Of a DNA stretch of 64,000 bases, positions 31,260 through 39,436 are shown piece after piece (within the stretch, counting starts at the first letter, position 1; each line of letters starts with the position of its first letter). Source of the stretch: Rhodococcus xishaensis. GTDB lineage: Bacteria > Actinomycetota > Actinomycetes > Mycobacteriales > Mycobacteriaceae. The stretch lies in NCBI RefSeq assembly GCF_004011825.1, contig NZ_RKLO01000001.1, positions 209,575 through 273,574 of the forward strand, written 5' to 3'. The position numbers were made by a program, and so were the translations under genes. Under the pieces are notes generated by a model. The model saw only the letters and a program-made list of their open reading frames with translations, searched no databases and had not been told where the DNA came from.

Positions 31260-31334
31260 TCAGGCGTTGGGACGCTTGCCGTGGTTGGCGGCGTTGCCCT
31301 TACGGCTGCGCTTCTTACGGCCACGCTTACCCAT
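31260..31334 (-). CDS. ribosomal protein bL37, 24 aa
   Basis: A 24-codon gene encoding MGKRGRKKRSRKGNAANHGK and ending RPNA. The very basic sequence and the NHGKRPNA end match the tiny 50S subunit protein bL37 first recognised in the M. smegmatis ribosome structure. AAGGAG lies seven bases before the ATG. It is convergent with rshA, with a strong terminator between, and divergent from the TB7.3-like gene, the place it holds in mycobacteria. Easily missed by gene finders because of its length. Confidence 0.88.
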   Translation of the reverse strand: MGKRGRKKRSRKGNAANHGKRPNA

Positions 31335-31441
31335 GAGTAGCTCCTTCCGTGTCGAACTCGGGCTCGTGCCAGTGTTTCACGTGTGGTTGGCTGTGGTTGC
31401 ATTGGCTGGTCTCCGACAGTCCACGAAGAGTGAGGTGCCAG

Positions 31442-31657
31442 GTGGCAGAAGATGTGCGCGCCGAGATGGTCTCGACCGTCTACCAGGTCGTTGTGAGCGC
31501 GGGTGAGGACGTGAACGAGGGCGACACCCTCGTGATTCTCGAGTCGATGAAGATGGAGATCCCAGTGCTCGCGGAGGTCGCCGGGACGGTTACATCTGTG
31601 GACGTGAAGGTCGGCGACGTCATCCAGCAGGGTGACCTGATCGCTACCATCAGCTGA
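31442..31657 (+). CDS. TB7.3-type biotin/lipoyl attachment domain protein
   Basis: 71-aa single biotinyl-domain protein, the same length as M. tuberculosis TB7.3 (Rv3221c). The acceptor lysine lies in ESMKMEIPV, the biotin signature, and the rest is one flattened beta barrel (AGTVTSVDVKVGDVIQQGDLIATIS; key part GDVIQQGD). It presumably acts as a free-standing carboxyl carrier, but its carboxylase partner is not encoded here. GTG 31442 has GAGG six bases upstream and gives the conserved MAEDVRAEMVS start. Confidence 0.9.
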   Translation: MAEDVRAEMVSTVYQVVVSAGEDVNEGDTLVILESMKMEIPVLAEVAGTVTSVDVKVGDVIQQGDLIATIS

Positions 31658-31685
31658 TCCCGGGAAGCACCCCGGAGCCTGGCAG

Positions 31686-33206
31686 ATGTCGACGCTGAGC
31701 GACCTGCTCGCCGAGCACACCGACCTCCCCGGAAACGCGGTCGACCATCTCCAGCAGGTGGTGGGCGAGTGGCAACTGCTCGCGGACCTTTCCTTCGCCG
31801 ACGTACTGCTGTGGGTGGCGACTGAGCGGCACGACGACCGGGCGGACACGGTCGGCTCTGAGCCGCTCACCGTCGTGTGCGTTGCGCAGTGCCGCCCGAC
31901 GACGGCATCCACCGCCTTCCCGGACGACGCCGTCGGGTCCGCTGTATCCGAATCGGAGCATCCGCAGGTCCTCAAGGCGCTCCTCGGTGGCGAGATCGTC
32001 ACCGAGGTCGACCATTCGTTGCCTGGCGGGACCCCGCTGCGGCGGGAGGCGGTCCCGGTGCGCTGCGATGGTGAGGTCATCGCTGTGCTCAGTCGCGACA
32101 CCAATCTGGCGCAGCAGCGGGCGCAGAGCCCGCTCGAAATCGCGTACCTCGACTGCGCGGCAATCCTGTGCCAGATGATCAGCGAGGGAACGTTTCCCAA
32201 CCCTGAGATCCGCTCGGACACCAATTCCAGCCCGCGCGCGGGGGATGGATTCATCCGTCTCGACCCCGAGGGCCGCGTCGTCTACGCAAGCCCGAACGCG
32301 TTGTCCGCGTATCACCGGATGGGTCTCAATTCAGACCTGATAGGCCAGGACCTCGCGAGCACGACCCGCTCGCTCGTGACGGATCCGTTCGAGTCGCAGG
32401 AGGTCGCCGACTACATCAGCGGCACCGTGGCCGGCCAACTGGGGCTCCGCAAGGAAATCGAGGCCCGTGGCGCGACCGTGTTGCTGCGGGCACTCGTGCT
32501 CAAGCCGCACGGTCAGGTCGTCGGTGCAGCCGTCGTGATCCGCGACGTAACGGAGGTCAAGCGCCGCGATCGTGCCCTGCTCAGCAAGGACGCGACGATT
32601 CGCGAAATCCACCACCGGGTGAAGAACAATCTTCAGACAGTGGCGGCCCTGCTGCGCCTGCAGGCTCGTCGGACGGGCAACGAGGAGGCCCGGCAGGCGC
32701 TCAGCGAGTCGGTCCGACGGGTTACGTCCATCGCTTTGGTTCACGAGACGCTGTCCATGTCCGTGGACGAGGAGGTGGACCTCGACGAGGTGGTCGATCG
32801 ACTCGTCCCGATCCTCTCCGATGTTGCGTCAGTCAACATCCCCATCAAGATCGAGCGCGTGGGCAGCCTCGGTGTGTTCTCGGCCGAGCGCGCCACACCC
32901 CTGGTGATGGTGCTGACCGAATTGGTGCAGAACGCGATCGAGCACGGCTTCGATCCCGATCAGCCGGGCACCGTGCATTTGCGAGCGGATCGCTCGGCGC
33001 GCTGGCTCGACGTGGTCATTCACGACGACGGACGTGGCCTGCCCGATGGGTTCAGCCTCGAGAAGTCCGACCGACTCGGACTGCAGATCGTGCGGACCCT
33101 GGTCGGGGCCGAGCTCGGCGGATCACTCGGGTTGCGCCCGTCCCCGGACGGCGGCACCGACGCGGTTCTGCGCGTCCCTCTCGGCAGGCGGCCACAGCGG
33201 CCCTGA
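31686..33206 (+). CDS. pdtaS: sensor histidine kinase PdtaS
   Basis: 506-aa soluble kinase of the HisKA_2 family that phosphorylates the ANTAR antiterminator PdtaR. It has an N-terminal GAF-like domain (1-150), a PAS-like domain (195-290, FIRLDPEGRVVYASPNALSAYHRM; key part DPEGRVVYASPNA) and the kinase core with EIHHRVKNNLQT (H309/H310) and the ATPase boxes NAIEHGF and DDGRGLP. In M. tuberculosis PdtaS responds to nitric oxide and copper. The matching pdtaR is not in the window. It starts 28 bp after the TB7.3-like gene. Confidence 0.93.
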   Translation: MSTLSDLLAEHTDLPGNAVDHLQQVVGEWQLLADLSFADVLLWVATERHDDRADTVGSEPLTVVCVAQCRPTTASTAFPDDAVGSAVSESEHPQVLKALLGGEIVTEVDHSLPGGTPLRREAVPVRCDGEVIAVLSRDTNLAQQRAQSPLEIAYLDCAAILCQMISEGTFPNPEIRSDTNSSPRAGDGFIRLDPEGRVVYASPNALSAYHRMGLNSDLIGQDLASTTRSLVTDPFESQEVADYISGTVAGQLGLRKEIEARGATVLLRALVLKPHGQVVGAAVVIRDVTEVKRRDRALLSKDATIREIHHRVKNNLQTVAALLRLQARRTGNEEARQALSESVRRVTSIALVHETLSMSVDEEVDLDEVVDRLVPILSDVASVNIPIKIERVGSLGVFSAERATPLVMVLTELVQNAIEHGFDPDQPGTVHLRADRSARWLDVVIHDDGRGLPDGFSLEKSDRLGLQIVRTLVGAELGGSLGLRPSPDGGTDAVLRVPLGRRPQRP

Positions 33207-33230
33207 ACCGCGACCCGCCCTGACACGACT

Positions 33231-33260
33231 GAGGCCCGACACCTTCCGGTGTCGGGCCTC
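33231..33260. terminator. bidirectional hairpin terminator, pdtaS / whiB1
   Basis: GAGGCCCGACACC-TTCC-GGTGTCGGGCCTC is a perfect 13-bp stem with a four-base loop, between two convergent genes. Confidence 0.88.
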
Positions 33261-33277
33261 GAAGTCGCGGTCTGGGA

Positions 33278-33532
33278 TCAGACTGCGGTCCGCGCCCGGG
33301 TGCGGGCGTTACGGCGCTTGAGGGCGCGGCGCTCGTCCTCGCTCATGCCACCCCAGACGCCGGCGTCCTGGCCGGATTCGAGGGCCCATGACAGGCACTC
33401 CGCAGTCACCGGGCACCGATTGCACACCACCTTGGCATCTGCAATCTGCGCGAGAGCCGGGCCGCTGTTTCCCACCGGGAAGAACAGTTCGGGGTCCTCG
33501 TCACGACAGATAGCGTTGTGGCGCCAGTCCAT
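33278..33532 (-). CDS. whiB1: iron-sulfur transcription factor WhiB1
   Basis: 84-aa Wbl protein that binds a [4Fe-4S] cluster through C9, C37, C40 and C46 and interacts with the primary sigma factor. It is essential and nitric-oxide sensitive in M. tuberculosis. The G(V/I)WGG turn is GVWGGMSEDERRALKRRN, followed by a basic DNA-binding tail. ATG 33532 follows AAGGAG and reproduces the MDWRH start of homologues exactly; the frame extends 11 codons further without support. A CRP-like site lies about 90 bp upstream. Confidence 0.96.
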   Translation of the reverse strand: MDWRHNAICRDEDPELFFPVGNSGPALAQIADAKVVCNRCPVTAECLSWALESGQDAGVWGGMSEDERRALKRRNARTRARTAV

Positions 33533-33839
33533 CCTTCTACTCCTTAACGTGGGTGCAGCGTGCACCGCTATGTATTTGCAAGTTCATGGTGCTTACTTGG
33601 AGGTTTCAGCACGGTTACTTGTGAATGCTTTCACGAACCAGGGGGAAGTCAATAGATTCCGGCTGCACCGTGGGCAAGCTCACTCGGTTAGGTTCCCCTA
33701 TGTGGCCCGTGGTCCTTTCTACACCTACCTGGGCCTTTATGCACCCCCAACAGGGTGAATTGTGCAGTATGAACCCCTTGTCACCCGCCCGGATCCGCCT
33801 ATCGAGCGTTCGATTCACCGGGCCTGCCCCGGGTTCGCG
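33533..33839. other. intergenic region upstream of whiB1
   Basis: About 307 bp without a convincing gene. It includes the whiB1 leader and the CRP-like palindrome at 33620-33635. A 67-codon minus-strand frame at 33615-33818 has no ribosome-binding site or family resemblance. Confidence 0.6.
33620..33635. promoter_or_regulatory. CRP-like site upstream of whiB1
   Basis: TGTGA-atgctt-TCACG matches nine of ten consensus bases of TGTGA-N6-TCACA. In M. tuberculosis whiB1 is controlled by the cAMP receptor protein Rv3676, so this is the expected regulatory link. Confidence 0.6.
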
Positions 33840-34796
33840 TCAGTTCGTTGGTGGCGCGACCACCGTGAGTGCATCGGCAGCTGCGGTGAATGTCACGTCG
33901 GATCGGAGACCGAGATAGTCCCCGTCCATTTGAAGTCCGATGGGTGTACTCGACTGGATACGGATTTGCGGGAGATCGTCGAAACGAATCAATGAACGTG
34001 ATCTGGGCGATAATCCGGCCGTAAGTAGTTGACGAACGACGCGCAAGCTGGGAAAGACCCGCATCGTCCGCATCGCGAAGAGCCCGAGGCCTGTGTCGAA
34101 GCTCGTCCCAGGATTCGTATGCACCTCACGCTTGTTCAAGTACGTCCATGGCGTGGTGTTCGACACGAATGCATAGTGAACGCCCTCGATAGGTTCTTGG
34201 CCGGGAAGCTCGATCCGCAGTGTCGGATCCTCCCGCTTGGCTCGGAAGAATGCTCGGACGGCGTGCCGCACGTACCGGCCCGGGGTGACGAGTTTGCCGT
34301 TGCTCCGCCCGTGGTCGACCGCCTCGCACACCTGGGCGTCGAGACCCATTCCCGCGTTGAAGGTGAACCAGCGGTTGTCGCAGTGGCCGAGTCCGACCGT
34401 CCGACGCCGGCGCAGTGCAAGCAGATCGATCAATTGATTCGTGGCGTCGACCGGGTCCGCCGCCATTCCGAGAGAGCGGGCAAACACGTTCGCCGAACCT
34501 CCCGGAACGACCGCGACAAGCGGGACGGCGCCGGCGGGTACCGACCGCATGGACCTGGGGCACGGATCACCGAGCAGGCCGTTGACTACCTCGTTCACCG
34601 TGCCGTCGCCGCCGTGGACGATGATCAGGCCGATGCCGTCGGTGCGCGCCTGTGCGGCCAGATCGGCAGCGTGGCCGCGGTGTGTCGTGTGCGCCACCGT
34701 CAGCTTCACGCGACTCGACAGCGCGTGCGCGAGCAGGTCGCGTCCCGCCGGCGTGGTCGAGGTGGCGTTGGGATTGACGATCAGGAGCGCATGCAC
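33840..34796 (-). CDS. diacylglycerol/lipid kinase catalytic domain protein
   Basis: 318-aa soluble or membrane-associated lipid kinase of the DAGK/sphingosine kinase fold. The nucleotide-binding loop GGDGTVNEV and the PGGSANVFAR motif are intact, and the family end DGDYLGLRSDVTF is present. It would phosphorylate diacylglycerol or a related lipid; the exact lipid is unknown. GTG 34796 has TAGGCT (34805-34810, minus strand) eight bases upstream, suggesting a leaderless mRNA. Rv3218-region neighbour. Confidence 0.85.
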   Translation of the reverse strand: MHALLIVNPNATSTTPAGRDLLAHALSSRVKLTVAHTTHRGHAADLAAQARTDGIGLIIVHGGDGTVNEVVNGLLGDPCPRSMRSVPAGAVPLVAVVPGGSANVFARSLGMAADPVDATNQLIDLLALRRRRTVGLGHCDNRWFTFNAGMGLDAQVCEAVDHGRSNGKLVTPGRYVRHAVRAFFRAKREDPTLRIELPGQEPIEGVHYAFVSNTTPWTYLNKREVHTNPGTSFDTGLGLFAMRTMRVFPSLRVVRQLLTAGLSPRSRSLIRFDDLPQIRIQSSTPIGLQMDGDYLGLRSDVTFTAAADALTVVAPPTN

Positions 34797-34804
34797 GGGG
34801 GATC

Positions 34805-34835
34805 AGCCTAGCCGGACCACACCGCTGTATAGGCT
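34805..34835. promoter_or_regulatory. back-to-back leaderless promoters
   Basis: Minus-strand TAGGCT (34805-34810) serves the lipid kinase gene and plus-strand TAGGCT (34830-34835) serves the membrane protein gene. Each ends six to eight bases before its start codon. The whole divergent gap is 45 bp. Confidence 0.5.
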
Positions 34836-34841
34836 GGCTGC

Positions 34842-35279
34842 GTGTCGAACCAGCCTGCGCCCGTCCCGACCCCCACTACTGTCCTTGGGGCCGGTGCACT
34901 CGTGACCCTCGAGGGAGCGATCGCTGTGGGTGCGGCGATCACGCTGACGGTCCGCGGGCTGCTCGGACACGACCAGACCGTGGTCAACGGATACGGCACC
35001 GCGGCATGGTTCGCGATCCTCGGCGGCGCGGTACTCGCTGCCGGCATCGGACTTCTCCGCGGGCAGCGCTGGGGGCGCACGATCGCGCTCGTTGCCCAGT
35101 TACTCCTGCTGCCCGTCGCCTGGTACGTGCTCACCTCACACCAGTTCTTGTGGGGCGTCCTGCTGGGGTTGGTGGTGATTTCGGCGCTCGTGATGTTGTT
35201 CGCGCCCGGCACGTCACGGTGGATGGCAGTGGGCTACGGTGCGCCGGACACCCCGTCCGACGACGAGCCGGCCTCCTGA
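34842..35279 (+). CDS. small integral membrane protein (Rv3217c-like)
   Basis: 145 aa with four predicted transmembrane helices (about 15-38, 52-72, 78-97 and 101-122). No enzyme motif is visible. GTG 34842 is supported by a -10 box six bases upstream. Its last 46 bases overlap the convergent GNAT gene. Function unknown. Confidence 0.7.
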   Translation: MSNQPAPVPTPTTVLGAGALVTLEGAIAVGAAITLTVRGLLGHDQTVVNGYGTAAWFAILGGAVLAAGIGLLRGQRWGRTIALVAQLLLLPVAWYVLTSHQFLWGVLLGLVVISALVMLFAPGTSRWMAVGYGAPDTPSDDEPAS

Positions 35280-35812
35280 GGTCGCTGAGCCTGCGCAGCC
35301 AGTTCTGTCAGCGCCTCGCCGCTGAGCCGGTAGGCGGTCCACTCGTCCTGTGCGACCGCTCCCAGGGCCTCGTAGAAGCCGATCGACGGCGCGTTCCAGT
35401 CGAGCACTGACCACGTCAGCCTCGTGTAGCCCTTCGCGACGCACTCCTCGGCGAGCGCTGCCAGCAGGGCCGTGCCGTACCCCAGGCCGCGGTGTTCGGG
35501 CGCAACGTAGAGGTCCTCGAGGTAGATCCCGTGGACGCCGTCCCACGTCGAGAAGTTGCGGAACCAGATCGCCATTCCCACCACCTGCGGCCCGTCCGAC
35601 GTCGTGACCTCCACGACGTGTACGAACACCGCCGGCTCCGGGCCGAACAGGGCAGCCTCGATCTGCTCGGGCGCGACCGTGCATTCGTGTGGCGCCTTCT
35701 CGTACTCGGCAAGTCCGTAGATCAGGCTGGTGATCGCCGCGACGTCGGCCGGCTTGGCGCGGCGGACGGAAGCGGCGGTTTCCGAAAACGCTGCATTCGT
35801 AGGGGGATTCAC
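35234..35812 (-). CDS. GNAT-family N-acetyltransferase
   Basis: 192-aa acetyltransferase. The acetyl-CoA-binding motif is LYVAPEHRGLGYGTALL and the substrate region EDLYVAPEHRG...WNAPSIGFYEALGA resembles diamine/spermidine-type acetyltransferases. GTG 35812 overlaps the phosphatase stop (GTGA), so the two are coupled. A longer open frame running upstream through the phosphatase gene is antisense-frame artefact. Position of Rv3216. Confidence 0.88.
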   Translation of the reverse strand: MNPPTNAAFSETAASVRRAKPADVAAITSLIYGLAEYEKAPHECTVAPEQIEAALFGPEPAVFVHVVEVTTSDGPQVVGMAIWFRNFSTWDGVHGIYLEDLYVAPEHRGLGYGTALLAALAEECVAKGYTRLTWSVLDWNAPSIGFYEALGAVAQDEWTAYRLSGEALTELAAQAQRPQEAGSSSDGVSGAP

Positions 35813-36411
35813 TCGGTACCTGCTCCCGGGGTCACGTTGTGTGTGACGATCGTGTGGAACCCGTGCTCGTAGCTCAGTACGGTGAGCCCGGCCGGGGCGA
35901 GCGTGACCCGCCGTCCTTCCGAAACCGGTAGCTCTATCCAGCGAGCGATCAGGGCACGGGAGAAGTGGCCGTGCCCCACCAGGATCACGTCGCGGTCGGT
36001 GAGTGTGGCCTCGCACGTGCCCAGGACCATGTCGGCACGGGAACTGACCATGTCTTGGGTCTCGCCGCCTGGGCACGGGTGGGTCCACACCGTCCAGTGC
36101 GGGATCTGCCGGCGGATCTCGGGTGTGGTGAGTCCTTCGAAGTCGCCGTAGTCCCATTCGCCCAGCGCGTCCCACTGCTGAACCCCGGTCAGTCCCGCGA
36201 GCGTGGCGGTGACGTACGCGCGTCGGCGCGGGCTGCTCACGACGAGCGGGTCGCGGAGTTCGAGCGCGGACACGAGCGCACCGGCCGCACGGGCCTGCTC
36301 GGCGCCGCGCTCCGTCAGTGGAACGTCGGTGGTGCTGGTGTGCCGACCGAGGCGGGCCCACTCCGTCTCTCCGTGTCGGAGTAGGACGAGTCGTCGGTCG
36401 GTTCCGGTCAT
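35809..36411 (-). CDS. histidine-phosphatase superfamily acid phosphatase (Rv3214-like)
   Basis: 200-aa member of the phosphoglycerate mutase-like superfamily. Catalytic motif LLRHGETEW (H12 or close) and the second histidine in LVGHGHFSRAL are present, as is the acid in LGEWDYGDFEG. The M. tuberculosis homologue, once called gpm2, is an acid phosphatase rather than a mutase. It is coupled to the downstream GNAT gene. The entC gene found beside it in M. tuberculosis is absent here. Confidence 0.88.
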   Translation of the reverse strand: MTGTDRRLVLLRHGETEWARLGRHTSTTDVPLTERGAEQARAAGALVSALELRDPLVVSSPRRRAYVTATLAGLTGVQQWDALGEWDYGDFEGLTTPEIRRQIPHWTVWTHPCPGGETQDMVSSRADMVLGTCEATLTDRDVILVGHGHFSRALIARWIELPVSEGRRVTLAPAGLTVLSYEHGFHTIVTHNVTPGAGTE

Positions 36412-36477
36412 GGATTCATCATGCCGGGTGTCGCGTAACGCTCACGCTCGGGCCTCGAGTACGCAAGGATCGAGGCC

Positions 36478-37281
36478 GTGACGATGGTACTGGCTGTAGC
36501 GAATCAAAAGGGTGGGGTAGCCAAGACCACGACGGTTGCTTCACTGGGGGCGGCGCTCGTGGACCTGGGTCAGCGGGTGCTCGTGGTGGACCTTGATCCG
36601 CAGGGGTGCTTGACGTTCTCGTTGGGCCACAACCCCGATCGGTTGGACAAGTCCGTCCATGAGGTGCTGACGGGGGATACGGCCGCGAAGGACGTCCTGC
36701 TCGCGACCGATGACGGTGTGACACTGTTGCCTGCCACGATCGATCTTGCGGGTGCGGAGGCGCTGTTGCTGATGCGACCGGGACGGGAGTTCACACTCAA
36801 ACGCGCCCTCGCGCCACTGCTCGATCTGTTCGATGTGGTGGTGATCGACTGTCCGCCGTCGCTTGGGGTATTGACGCTCAACGGGCTGACGGCGGCTCAG
36901 CAGGTGCTCGTGCCGCTGCAATGTGAGACGTTGGCGCATCGTGGTGTCGGACAGTTGCTGCGCACGGTCTCGGAGGTCCAGGCGATCACCAATCCCGACC
37001 TGGTCCTGCTCGGGGCCCTGCCGACTCTGTACGACGCTCGGACGACCCACAGCAGAGATGTCCTCTCCGACGTCTCGGACCGCTACGACCTTCCGGTCCT
37101 TGCACCGCCGATCCCGAGGACCGTCCGCTTCGCCGAGGCGTCGGCATCGGGCGCAACCGTGCTCGTGGGCCGAAAGAACAAAGGAGCGGCGGCCTATCGT
37201 GAACTGGCGCAGCATCTTTCGGATCACTGGATCGACGGTTCCGATCTCGTCACATTCTCACCGTTCGAGGGCACGGCCTGA
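36478..37281 (+). CDS. ParA/Soj-family ATPase (Rv3213c-like)
   Basis: 267 aa. The deviant Walker A motif is K11GGVAKTT18 and Walker B is VVIDCPPSLG. It is a monodomain ParA without an N-terminal DNA-binding domain and without an adjacent parB, so it is more likely a positioning or partition-like ATPase than the chromosome segregation ParA. GTG 36478 gives the conserved MTxVLAVANQKGG start; an ATG two codons later is also possible. Confidence 0.88.
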   Translation: MTMVLAVANQKGGVAKTTTVASLGAALVDLGQRVLVVDLDPQGCLTFSLGHNPDRLDKSVHEVLTGDTAAKDVLLATDDGVTLLPATIDLAGAEALLLMRPGREFTLKRALAPLLDLFDVVVIDCPPSLGVLTLNGLTAAQQVLVPLQCETLAHRGVGQLLRTVSEVQAITNPDLVLLGALPTLYDARTTHSRDVLSDVSDRYDLPVLAPPIPRTVRFAEASASGATVLVGRKNKGAAAYRELAQHLSDHWIDGSDLVTFSPFEGTA

Positions 37282-37332
37282 CTGAGGAGCGGGCTCAGCG
37301 ACGTCGTCACCGAGGGTGCTGGTGAGCCCGCG

Positions 37333-38157
37333 TCAGTTCGTGAAGTGGCGGTTGAGTTCTTCGATCGTCGGTGTCCAGACGGTCGGCCAGTCGTCCTGGC
37401 GTAGAAGCGCATCGGTGCCGCCGTCGGCGAAGACCACGCTGCCGGTGAGCAACGATGCGGCGTCGCTGGTGAGGAACTGGATGAGAGCGGCGATCTCCTC
37501 GGGCCGCCCGCGCCGTCCCAGCGGGACAGGGTAGAAGTCGATCGCCTTGGCGAGGTTCGGATCCAGATCGGAGCCGGACGTCATCGGGGTGTCGACGACG
37601 CCCGGAGCCACGGCATTGAGGCGGATACCCGCGCCGATCCAGTCCGGTGTTACCGCTTGCCGCCGGACCCAGCGCGCGAGCGCGAGTTTCGAGGCCGGAT
37701 ACGCGGGTATCGCGCCAACTTCGTCGCCGAGTTCGACCGCCTCGGCCTCCCTGCCGTCCAGGCACGCCGCGACGACTTTCTCCGGAATACGCGGCTGGGT
37801 GCTGGTACTGCTCGACGACATTGCGACCGCGAAGGCCTGCTTGGCGCGGGCCAGCGAGGGACGCAGTTCCTCGAGGAACCCGACGGTGCCGAAATAGTTG
37901 ACCGACACCAACTTTCCGCCGGAGTGTGACGACAGCGGTCCCAGTCCGGCGCAGCAGACGGCGGCGTGGAGCACGCCGTGGGCGGCCTCTACGGCCGCGG
38001 CTGCTGCCTGGGTGCGACCGACCGATGTCGACAGATCCGCGACGATCTCGGTTCCCGTCAGATCGACGCCGATGACGGTGTTCCCAGATCTGCGCAGCAG
38101 CTCGACGGTGGCTGCTCCGATTCCGGACGCGGCACCGGTGACGACGATGTTGGCCAT
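37333..38157 (-). CDS. short-chain dehydrogenase/reductase
   Basis: 274-aa classical SDR. The cofactor motif TGAASGIG is at residues 8-15, with D36 in VIGVDLTG favouring NAD(H). The catalytic Tyr-Lys is in YPASK and the serine is in the SSSSTS run. C-terminal DTPM...FADGG is typical of 3-alpha-hydroxysteroid dehydrogenase-like members. It follows the Rv3212-like gene on the same strand, with a 53-bp gap. It is not part of the mycobacterial block. Confidence 0.87.
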   Translation of the reverse strand: MANIVVTGAASGIGAATVELLRRSGNTVIGVDLTGTEIVADLSTSVGRTQAAAAAVEAAHGVLHAAVCCAGLGPLSSHSGGKLVSVNYFGTVGFLEELRPSLARAKQAFAVAMSSSSTSTQPRIPEKVVAACLDGREAEAVELGDEVGAIPAYPASKLALARWVRRQAVTPDWIGAGIRLNAVAPGVVDTPMTSGSDLDPNLAKAIDFYPVPLGRRGRPEEIAALIQFLTSDAASLLTGSVVFADGGTDALLRQDDWPTVWTPTIEELNRHFTN

Positions 38158-38210
38158 GATCGGAATTAGAACACGTTGCACTCTTCGTGCGTGGGTTCTT
38201 CGTGCACTTC

Positions 38211-39416
38211 TCAGCGGAGGGCGACGATCTCGTCGCCGCGCTGCTCGAGTACGACGTCTCCGAGGACCGATGTCGCGATGGGTGCTACGTCATCGTTCCG
38301 GGTGACGGGGATGCGGCTCTGTTCGACGCCGTTCGTCGGGTCGAGGACCGAGATTCCGTCCGGCATCGGCACCAGTAGTGACCCTCCCATGATGGCGCCG
38401 GGACCCAGTGCTCCGGTCGCCGCGGTCCAGTCCGGCGTGAGCTCGCTCGTGGACAGCGCTATCAACTCCGTACCCGTCCACCACGTGAACACCCCGCCAT
38501 TGCGGGCGGCGGTCGCATCGGCGCTGACCGGTCCTGCGACCGGATACGTGGCCACCTCGGTGGCGGTGCCGTCGTAGACCGCGATCCGCGCGTCCGAGTT
38601 CGGTTCTGGGGGCAAGTACACCGCGGTGCGGTCGCCCGACGCCGCGATCAGTCGGGCTCCCGGTGAACTCGTGATGACATCGGAGCCGATCTCCTTCGGC
38701 TCCTGGTTGTCCTTTGGGGCGGCTTCGAGCACGCTGAGGCGGTCGCCGGCCTCGCCCGGACAGTGCATCAGGACCGAAATCCTGGTGCCGCCGGCCGCTG
38801 CCGACAACAGTCCGCATCCGGTCCGCGGTTGCTTGTCCGGATTGATCGGGGCGTCGACTCGCCCGAACTCGAGGGTGCGCACCAGGTCGGAGCGCCAGAC
38901 TTCCATCCGTTCCGAGCCACGCGAGACGACGTACGTGCCGTCGTGGGACAGCCTGACCGCGTCGTCAGCATCACTGGACCGCTGGGCTTTCCGTGCACCG
39001 GTCGACCCGTCGAGCTGGGTTACCTGACCGCAGCCGCGCTGATCGCGGTAGACGGCAACGACGGTGTTCCAGGCGCCGATGGCGCCGCACAGCGGCATGT
39101 CCCGCTGGTAGCGCCACAACTCGGCGCCCGTGAGCCGGTCACGTCCAACTACGGTACCGCCGTCGGCCGTCGTGACCGCCCCGCCTGAGACGATGGGGGC
39201 GGCCGTTGCCGAACTGGGTGCGCGCCAGATCTCCCTCAGGGTCTCGGGCGGTGACAGCGCCGGAACGGCTTCCGTAGCAGGCGTGTTCGCGGTGATCGAG
39301 GTCGTACCGCGAGCGTCGCTGTGAATCCAGAGCACTACCACGGCGACCGCGGCGACGATTGCGATGATCGCGGCGACCGCAACGTCCAGGCGCGTACGAC
39401 GCTCGGGTGCCAGCAC
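38211..39416 (-). CDS. membrane-anchored beta-propeller protein (Rv3212-like)
   Basis: 401 aa. An N-terminal transmembrane anchor (about residues 10-32) is followed by an extracytoplasmic PQQ/WD-like propeller with repeated GxxxWxxR or LxxPxDGISVLDPxxG strands, for example GTVVGRDRLTGAELWRY. No catalytic residue is apparent. GTG 39416 starts 20 bp after the rhlE stop, so it is likely co-transcribed with rhlE, as in mycobacteria. Function unknown. Confidence 0.78.
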   Translation of the reverse strand: MLAPERRTRLDVAVAAIIAIVAAVAVVVLWIHSDARGTTSITANTPATEAVPALSPPETLREIWRAPSSATAAPIVSGGAVTTADGGTVVGRDRLTGAELWRYQRDMPLCGAIGAWNTVVAVYRDQRGCGQVTQLDGSTGARKAQRSSDADDAVRLSHDGTYVVSRGSERMEVWRSDLVRTLEFGRVDAPINPDKQPRTGCGLLSAAAGGTRISVLMHCPGEAGDRLSVLEAAPKDNQEPKEIGSDVITSSPGARLIAASGDRTAVYLPPEPNSDARIAVYDGTATEVATYPVAGPVSADATAARNGGVFTWWTGTELIALSTSELTPDWTAATGALGPGAIMGGSLLVPMPDGISVLDPTNGVEQSRIPVTRNDDVAPIATSVLGDVVLEQRGDEIVALR

Positions 39417-39436
39417 AGGTGGAAGATTACCCGGGT

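Noticed and set aside
33615-33818. 67-codon gene on the minus strand upstream of whiB1
   Set aside because: No ribosome-binding site, no family resemblance, and it covers the CRP-like site.
35813-36361. Fused 375-aa protein of GNAT plus upstream region
   Set aside because: The upstream part is an out-of-frame reading of the phosphatase gene; the GTGA overlap at 35812 defines the GNAT start.
36478-37281. Chromosome partition locus (parA with parB/parS)
   Set aside because: No parB gene or parS-like sequence is visible nearby; the gene is the stand-alone ParA-like member of this block.
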